Positions 57,360 to 61,944 of a stretch of 61,944 nucleotides of DNA are shown piece after piece. A program made the translations under genes and the position numbers. Source of the DNA: Rubellimicrobium sp. (GTDB taxonomy: Bacteria; Pseudomonadota; Alphaproteobacteria; Rhodobacterales; Rhodobacteraceae); NCBI GenBank assembly GCA_019454835.1, contig JACFNP010000016.1:1-61944 (forward strand). Direction: 5' to 3'. Numbering within the stretch: the stretch's first letter is position 1; the number at the start of each line of letters is the position of its first letter. Under the pieces are notes generated by a model, which had not been told where the DNA came from, searched no databases, and saw only the letters and a program-made list of their open reading frames with translations.

Positions 57360-57374
57360 CGGCAGGGGGCCGGG

Positions 57375-58610
57375 ATGAAGGCAGATGTGGCGGTGCTGGG
57401 CGCCGGGATCGTCGGTACCTGCGTGGCGATCCATCTGGCGCGGCGCGGGCGCGCCGTCACCCTGATCGACCGGGGCGAGGCCGGGGGCGAGACATCCTTC
57501 GGCAACGCCGGGCTGATCCAGCGCGAGGGCGTGGCGCCCTATGCCTTTCCGCGCGCGTTCCTGAAGCTGGCGCGCTACGGGCTGAACCGCTCGCTCGACA
57601 TGCGCTTCGGCTGGAGCGCGCTGCCCGCGCTGGCCGGTCCGCTCGCGCGATACTGGTGGCATTCGCGGCCCTCGGAATATGCGCGGATCGTCCGCGACTA
57701 TGCGCAGTTCATCGCCCATTCGGTCAGCGAACACGCCCCGCTGATCGAGGAGTCGGGCGCGGGCAACCTGATCGCGCGCGACGGCTGGATCGATGTCTAC
57801 CGCACCCGCCGCGCCTTTGAGGACGAACAGGCCGAGGCCGAGGACCAGCGCGCGCTGGGCGTCGAGCACCGCGTTCTCGATGCGGGCGAGCTGGCGCGGC
57901 TGGAACCCGCGCTTGCGCCGGTATTCGTCGGCGCGATCCACCGCACCCAGCCCTGGACGGTGCGCGACCCGCTCGCGCTGACGCAGGCCTATCTGCGGCT
58001 GTTCAAGTCGCTGGGCGGCAGCTTCCGGCGCGGCGACGGCATGACGCTGCGCGAGGATGGCGACGGCTGGCAGGTGCAGACCGACACCGGCCCGCTGCGG
58101 GCGCGCGAGGTGGTCGTGGCCATGGGGCCATGGTCGGATAATCTCATGCGCGGTCTGGGGCGCCGCCTGCCGTTCTTCGTGAAACGCGGCTACCACGCCC
58201 ATTACCGCCCGCGCGACGGTGCCGAACAGCGCCACGCCATCCATGACGAGGCGGGCTATGTCGTGGCGCCGATGGCCGCCGGGCTGCGCCTGACCACCGG
58301 CGCCCAGTTCATGCGCCGCGACGCGCCGCCCGATCCGGCGCAGGTCGCCGCCTGCGAGGCGGCGGCGCGCCCGGCGTTCCCGCTGGGCGAACAGATCGCG
58401 GGCAGCATCTGGATGGGCAGCCGCCCCTGCACCCCCGACATGAAGCCGGTCATCGGCCCCGGCCACCGGCGCGGGCTGTGGCTGGCCACCGGCCACGCGC
58501 ATCACGGCCTGACGCTGGCGGCGGCCACCGGACGGCTGCTTGCCGAGATGATGACCGGCGAGACGCCCTTCGTCGATCCGGCGCCCTACCGGATGGACCG
58601 TTTCCGCTGA
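57375..58610 (+). CDS. DAO-family FAD-dependent oxidoreductase
   Basis: A 411-residue flavoprotein with VAVLGAGIVGTCVAIHLARR at the N-terminus and a second FAD contact near GLWLATGHAHHGLTLAAATG. It is a member of the D-amino-acid dehydrogenase/glycine oxidase-like family (DadA type): TSFGNAGLIQREGVAPYAFP and IWMGSRPCTPDMKPVIGPGH are typical of it. The natural substrate is unknown; family members oxidise amines or hydroxy acids. Its place between a sugar dehydrogenase and a sugar-acid kinase suggests an amino-sugar acid or another carbohydrate-derived amine, which is inference. Confidence 0.9.
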   Translation: MKADVAVLGAGIVGTCVAIHLARRGRAVTLIDRGEAGGETSFGNAGLIQREGVAPYAFPRAFLKLARYGLNRSLDMRFGWSALPALAGPLARYWWHSRPSEYARIVRDYAQFIAHSVSEHAPLIEESGAGNLIARDGWIDVYRTRRAFEDEQAEAEDQRALGVEHRVLDAGELARLEPALAPVFVGAIHRTQPWTVRDPLALTQAYLRLFKSLGGSFRRGDGMTLREDGDGWQVQTDTGPLRAREVVVAMGPWSDNLMRGLGRRLPFFVKRGYHAHYRPRDGAEQRHAIHDEAGYVVAPMAAGLRLTTGAQFMRRDAPPDPAQVAACEAAARPAFPLGEQIAGSIWMGSRPCTPDMKPVIGPGHRRGLWLATGHAHHGLTLAAATGRLLAEMMTGETPFVDPAPYRMDRFR

Positions 58611-58625
58611 AAGAAAGGAGGCCCC

Positions 58626-59543
58626 GTGCCGCTGTTCCTTGCCATCGGCGAACCCATGGTCGAACTCTCGCATGACGCGGGCGATCTCTGGCGGCTGGGC
58701 TATGCGGGCGACGTGCTCAATACCGCCTGGTATGCCCGCGCCCTGTTGCCGCAGGCATGGGAGGTCGGGGTCTTCACCCGGCTGGGGCCGGACCCGTTCT
58801 CGCCGCGCATGACGGCCTTCATGGCCGACAACGGCCTGTCCACCCGCTTCATCAGCCGCGACCCCGCGCGCAGCATCGGCCTCTATTCCATCGAGCTGCA
58901 CGAGGGCGAGCGCAGCTTTGCCTACTGGCGCGGCCAGTCGGCGGCGCGCGGGCTGGCTGACGATGCGCAGGCGCTGGTCGCCGCCATCGCGGCGGCGGAT
59001 GTCGTGCATTTCTCGGGCATCACCCTTGCGATCCTGCCGCCCGAAGCCAGGCTGCGGCTGATCGACGCAGTTGGGGGTGCGCGGGCGCGCGGGGCGCTGA
59101 CCGCATTCGACCCGAACATCCGCCCGCGCCTGTGGGAAAGCGCCGATGCGATGCGCGCGGCGCTTGCGGCGGCAGCGGGCGCGGCCTCGGTCGCCCTGCC
59201 GTCCTTCGACGACGAGGCCGCATGGTTCGGCGACGCCGACCTTGCCGCCTGCGCCGCGCGCTGGCGCGCGTCGGGTGCGGGCGAGGTGGTGGTGAAGAAC
59301 GGCGGCGGGCCGATTCACGTGTCCGGCAAGGACGGTGACGCGCAGATCGGGGTGGACCGGGTGGCGCCGCTCGACAGCACCGGCGCGGGGGATGCCTTCA
59401 ACGGCGGCTACATCGCGGCCCGCCTTGCCGGGCGCCCGCCCGAGGACGCCGCGCGCGCGGGCCATGCGCTGTCGTTGCAGGTGATCGGCCAGCCCGGCGC
59501 GCTGGTCCCGATGGACCGGCTGACATCCGCCGCACCGCATTGA
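58626..59543 (+). CDS. kdgK: PfkB-family kinase, 2-keto-3-deoxygluconate kinase-like
   Basis: A 305-residue ribokinase-like sugar kinase. LFLAIGEPMVELSHDAG opens it, YAGDVLNTAWYARAL gives the substrate loop, and DSTGAGDAFNGGYIAARLAG (near 250) holds the catalytic Asp and anion hole. The pattern with NTAWYARAL and TAFDPNIRPRLW resembles KDG kinases, which phosphorylate 2-keto-3-deoxygluconate before aldol cleavage in the Entner-Doudoroff route. No KDPG aldolase or dehydratase is in this locus. AAAGGAGG precedes GTG 58626. Confidence 0.85.
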   Translation: MPLFLAIGEPMVELSHDAGDLWRLGYAGDVLNTAWYARALLPQAWEVGVFTRLGPDPFSPRMTAFMADNGLSTRFISRDPARSIGLYSIELHEGERSFAYWRGQSAARGLADDAQALVAAIAAADVVHFSGITLAILPPEARLRLIDAVGGARARGALTAFDPNIRPRLWESADAMRAALAAAAGAASVALPSFDDEAAWFGDADLAACAARWRASGAGEVVVKNGGGPIHVSGKDGDAQIGVDRVAPLDSTGAGDAFNGGYIAARLAGRPPEDAARAGHALSLQVIGQPGALVPMDRLTSAAPH

Positions 59544-59557
59544 CCGCGCGGCGTTTT
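59528..59557 (+). terminator. Weak terminator over the kinase stop codon
   Basis: CGCCGC (59528-59533) and GCGGCG (59548-59553) can pair across a 14-base loop that includes the kinase stop, followed by TTTT. The stem is short, so support is modest. It would end the sugar operon before the cytochrome gene. Confidence 0.35.
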
Positions 59558-59577
59558 ATCTTATCACCGATTCATGC

Positions 59578-59606
59578 TTGGACATGGTGCCCGGATTCGG
59601 TAGCCT
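59578..59606 (+). promoter_or_regulatory. Probable promoter of the cytochrome c gene
   Basis: TTGGAC (59578-59583) and TAGCCT (59601-59606) are 17 bases apart, about 70 bases before the cytochrome start. The -10 word TAGCCT is the same as in the ROK promoter at 52497. Confidence 0.55.
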
Positions 59607-59676
59607 GACCGGGCCGGGGAAGCGAGAATTTGACGGTGGCCCCGCGCCGCCGGACCCAAGACAAGGAGAAGACCTG

Positions 59677-60105
59677 ATGAAATGCCTGATTGCCGGAGCC
59701 GCGCTTGTCCTCCTTGCGGTTCCCGCCTTTGCTGACGGCGACGCCGCCGCAGGCGAAGATCAGTTCAACCGCCAGTGTGTCACCTGCCACGTCATCAAGG
59801 ATCCCGATGGCAACACCCTCGCCGGTCGCAACGCCAACACCGGCCCGAACCTCTACGGTATCGTCGGCGAGGCGCCGGGTGCCGTCGAAGGCTTCAACTT
59901 CGGCGACTCGGTGAAGGAATGGGGTGAAACCGGCGCGGTCTGGGACGAGGATAACTTCGTCGGCTACGTCATGAACCCGACCGGCTTCCTGCGCGAGGTG
60001 CTCGACAACCGCCGCGCCCGCGCCAAGATGGCCTATCAGGTCCGCGACGAACAGCAGGCCCGCGACATCTGGGCCTATCTGGAATCGATCCAGCCCGAAG
60101 AATAA
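59677..60105 (+). CDS. Cytochrome c2/c550-like soluble c-type cytochrome
   Basis: A 142-residue periplasmic electron carrier. The signal peptide ends at AFA/D (cleavage after Ala19). The heme attachment site is CVTCH (Cys34, Cys37, His38) and the likely sixth ligand is Met118 in RAKMAYQ. GPNLYGIVGEAPG is the conserved class I loop. The order and length resemble the cytochrome c2/c550 of Rhodobacter and Paracoccus, which shuttle electrons from the bc1 complex to oxidases. AAGGAGAAG precedes ATG 59677. Its own promoter and terminator make it monocistronic. Confidence 0.92.
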   Translation: MKCLIAGAALVLLAVPAFADGDAAAGEDQFNRQCVTCHVIKDPDGNTLAGRNANTGPNLYGIVGEAPGAVEGFNFGDSVKEWGETGAVWDEDNFVGYVMNPTGFLREVLDNRRARAKMAYQVRDEQQARDIWAYLESIQPEE

Positions 60106-60126
60106 GCGCATCTTGCGCGCTGCAAG

Positions 60127-60153
60127 GGCCGCCGGTTCGCCCGGCGGCCTTTT
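60127..60153. terminator. Rho-independent terminator after the cytochrome gene
   Basis: GGCCGCCGG (60127-60135) pairs perfectly with CCGGCGGCC (60141-60149), loop TTCGC, followed by TTTT. It lies between two convergent genes and could serve both, although the T-run suits the cytochrome strand. Confidence 0.85.
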
Positions 60154-60704
60154 CATTCGAGATTGGCGTGGCGCGCGCGGATCATCTCGGGCGACTGCTC
60201 CAGCAGTTCCGCCAGCCGCAGAACCAGCATCTCGAACACCAGAAACATCGCGCCTTCAAACACCGACCCCATCGGCAGGACCGAAGCCCCCGGCCCGCCG
60301 TCGTCGGCCATGGTCTGCGCGGGGATGGTCAGCACCAGATCGCAGGCCCGTGGCGTCGGCCCGCCGGGCTGGGCCGTGACGCAGGCCGTCCGCGCCCCGG
60401 CGCGCGCGGCAAGCCCGGCCAGCACCTGCACCGTCGGCAGGTCGCCCGGCCCGGCGGCCAGCAGCACCAGATCGCCGGGGCCGACTGGCGGCATCGCCAT
60501 GTCGCCCCAGACCTGCGCCGCCAGCCCCAGATGATGCAGCCGCATCGCCAGCGCGCGCATCATCAGCCCCTCGCGCCCGGCGCCGTGCAGGACGATCTGC
60601 CCCGCCCCGGCGATTTCCTGCGCCAGCGCCTCGAACGCCGCCGGATCGGTCGCGGCGGCGGCCCGGCCGATTTCGGCTCCGGCGCTTGCGGCGCCGCCGA
60701 TCAT
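60153..60704 (-). CDS. SIS-domain protein, 6-phospho-3-hexuloisomerase-like
   Basis: A 183-residue single SIS-domain protein. QIVLHGAGREGLMMRALAMR, AQVWGDMAMPPVGPGDLVLL and the closing LLEQSPEMIRARHANLE resemble the 6-phospho-3-hexuloisomerases (HxlB/PHI) that interconvert hexulose and fructose 6-phosphates. No hexulose-phosphate synthase is beside it, so the true ligand may be another phosphosugar. ATG 60704 overlaps the dipeptidase stop (ATGA), so the two are co-translated. Confidence 0.85.
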   Translation of the reverse strand: MIGGAASAGAEIGRAAAATDPAAFEALAQEIAGAGQIVLHGAGREGLMMRALAMRLHHLGLAAQVWGDMAMPPVGPGDLVLLAAGPGDLPTVQVLAGLAARAGARTACVTAQPGGPTPRACDLVLTIPAQTMADDGGPGASVLPMGSVFEGAMFLVFEMLVLRLAELLEQSPEMIRARHANLE

Positions 60705-61759
60705 TCGCCCCAGGTCCGGCGCAGCAGGGCGATCCAGTTGCCATGCGTGATGCGGTCGATCAGCGGCTGGTCATAGCCATGCGCCCGCATCGCCACGACC
60801 AGGTCGGGCAGCTTCGTCACGTCGCCCAGGATCGCGGGTGTCACCGCGCCGTCGAAATCCGATCCCAGCCCGACATGTTCTTCGCCCAGATGTTCCAGCA
60901 GGTGATCTAGATGGCGCAGCACCACGTCCCAGCCCATCGCCGGATCCTTGCGCCCGTCGGGCCGCAGGAAGGCGGTGGCGTAGTTCAGCCCGACCAGCCC
61001 GCCCGAGTCGCGGATCACGGCAAGTTGCCGGTCGGTGAGGTTGCGGCTGGACGGCGTCACCGCATGGGCGTTGGAATGGGTCGCCACCAGCGGCGCATCC
61101 GACAGCGCCGCGACATCGTCGAAGCCCTTCTCGTTCATGTGGCTGAGGTCGATGAGGATGCGCAGCAGGTTGCATTCGCGCACCAGCCGCCTGCCCGCAT
61201 CGGTCAGGCCGGGGCCGGTATCGGGGCCGGACGGAAAGGCGAAGGGGACGCCGTGGCCGAATACGGTCGGGCGACTCCAGACCGGCCCGAGCGAGCGCAG
61301 CCCCATGCCGTGAAAGACGTGCAGCGCATCGAGGCCCTCGTCGATGGCCTCGGCGCCTTCCATGTGCATGACGGCGGCGAAGTCGCCCTGCGCCATGGCG
61401 GTCTCGATGGCGTCGGCGGTCCGGCAGAGGCGGAACCCCGGCACGTCGCGCGCCAGCCCGCGCAGATGCCCGGCCATCGACAGCGCCGCCGGTTGCGCCC
61501 GGTGCAGCGGCACGGGGTCGGGCAGCGGCATGTCGTAGGGCGGGTTGTCGAACAGCGCGTCGACATCGACCTGCGCCTCGGGCGCGGGCGAGGGGACGTA
61601 GATCGCGAACAGCCCGCCGACAAGACCGCCCTCCCTGGCGCGCGGCCCGTCGAGCTGCCCGGTGCCGTCTCCGTCACGCCAGATACGCCGGTCCCCGGCA
61701 GGCCGCCCCATGAGGCGCATGAGGAAATCGTTGTGTCCATCGAATACGGGCTGGGTCAT
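60701..61759 (-). CDS. Membrane dipeptidase (renal dipeptidase family M19)
   Basis: A 352-residue zinc peptidase. PVFDGHNDFLMRL gives the HxD zinc pair, AAVMHMEGAEAIDE the bridging Glu, RILIDLSHMNEKGFDDVA a His, and LVATHSNAHAVTPSSRNLTD the next His. VGLGSDFDGAVTPAILGDVT is the C-terminal signature. It has no signal peptide, so despite the family name it is probably cytosolic. It hydrolyses dipeptides, perhaps those with a D-residue. The start at 61759 follows GGAGAGCAGG. Confidence 0.92.
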   Translation of the reverse strand: MTQPVFDGHNDFLMRLMGRPAGDRRIWRDGDGTGQLDGPRAREGGLVGGLFAIYVPSPAPEAQVDVDALFDNPPYDMPLPDPVPLHRAQPAALSMAGHLRGLARDVPGFRLCRTADAIETAMAQGDFAAVMHMEGAEAIDEGLDALHVFHGMGLRSLGPVWSRPTVFGHGVPFAFPSGPDTGPGLTDAGRRLVRECNLLRILIDLSHMNEKGFDDVAALSDAPLVATHSNAHAVTPSSRNLTDRQLAVIRDSGGLVGLNYATAFLRPDGRKDPAMGWDVVLRHLDHLLEHLGEEHVGLGSDFDGAVTPAILGDVTKLPDLVVAMRAHGYDQPLIDRITHGNWIALLRRTWGE

Positions 61760-61788
61760 CCTGCTCTCCGGTTTGTGCCGACAGGGTA

Positions 61789-61837
61789 GGGCATTCCGCG
61801 CCCGGATGGAACATTCGGCACCCGCGACAATGCGATG
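61789..61837 (+). repeat. 48-bp hairpin motif, copy D (upstream of the dipeptidase gene)
   Basis: GCATTCCGCGC, arm CCGGATG (61802-61808), loop GAA, arm CATTCGG (61812-61818), then CACCCGCGACAATGCGA. The arms pair fully if one G-T is allowed. It lies about 30-80 bases upstream of the minus-strand dipeptidase start. Confidence 0.65.
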
Positions 61838-61890
61838 GGGCAACACCTTGGCGCGGCGGGTGTGGCGGTGGGGCGGTGTGCCGAAAATCC

Positions 61891-61944
61891 CGTCATTGCG
61901 AGGAGGCGCAGCCGACGAAGCAACCCAGTCCGTTCGCTTTATGT
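61891..61944. repeat. Left part of a palindromic repeat, running off the window
   Basis: CGTCATTGCGAGGAGGCGCAG followed by CCGACGAAGCAACCC match the left arm of the dispersed palindrome. The sequence after 61926 diverges from other copies, so this one may be truncated rather than cut by the window end. Confidence 0.75.

Overview
The window is high-GC chromosomal DNA with the gene content and order of an alphaproteobacterium, most likely Rhodobacterales (Paracoccaceae-like). Pointers are the mnmE-mnmG-rsmG-parA-parB block with two near-consensus parS sites, a divergent Lrp-type putR beside a putA that has no ribbon-helix-helix domain, hrcA-grpE near rph-rdgB-hemW, MoxR-DUF58-DUF4159 beside DUF1285, and a 3'-UTR repeat (CCCCCG..GTATTT..GATGAAAG) that I remember from this order. 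No rRNA, tRNA, CRISPR array, phage gene, transposase or insertion sequence was seen. Most of the window is core genome.

Layout. 0.1-6.4 kb: a luciferase-like flavin oxidoreductase and a very large protein joining a DnaQ-like exonuclease, a RecQ helicase and a UvrD-type helicase. 6.5-8.7 kb: aroA, a small membrane protein and cmk, translationally coupled. 8.7-16.9 kb: DUF1285, then the overlapping run MoxR, DUF58, BatA/DUF4159, a VWA/amidotransferase-like membrane protein and a histidinol-phosphatase-like enzyme. 16.9-18.2 kb: two paralogous CAP-domain lipoproteins separated by a palindromic repeat. 18.2-25.5 kb: guaD, mgtE with 5-formyltetrahydrofolate cyclo-ligase, a YmdB-like phosphoesterase, an SLC13 permease and tdk. 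25.5-33.2 kb: putR/putA, rhomboid protease, suhB, DUF167, argG. 33.3-37.7 kb: mutS converging on hrcA-grpE. 37.8-40.4 kb: an orphan family-5 substrate-binding protein and an alkaline-phosphatase-superfamily phosphodiesterase, lying between hrcA and rph. 40.5-43.2 kb: rph-rdgB-hemW. 43.2-50.7 kb: hemJ, rho, mnmE, mnmG, rsmG, parA and parB, all on the minus strand.

50.7-51.2 kb is non-coding, with an AT-rich stretch, an 8-bp perfect inverted repeat and five DnaA-box-like 9-mers. It is a candidate origin of replication. 51.4-59.5 kb is an accessory sugar or sugar-acid locus: LacI-type regulator, ROK regulator coupled to an ABC ATPase, periplasmic binding protein, permease, SDR dehydrogenase, DAO-family FAD oxidoreductase and a PfkB kinase resembling 2-keto-3-deoxygluconate kinase. 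The window ends with a cytochrome c2-like protein, an SIS-domain protein and a membrane-dipeptidase homologue.

Two dispersed repeat families stand out. One is an 85-90 bp palindrome with CGTCATTGCGAGG ends, seen in about a dozen copies, all intergenic, sometimes inside longer outer arms (CAATCGGGCG..CGCCCGATTG). The other is a roughly 48-bp motif seen five times in the same orientation; it carries a small hairpin whose arms co-vary, and its copies bracket tdk and hemW. I know of no description of the second.
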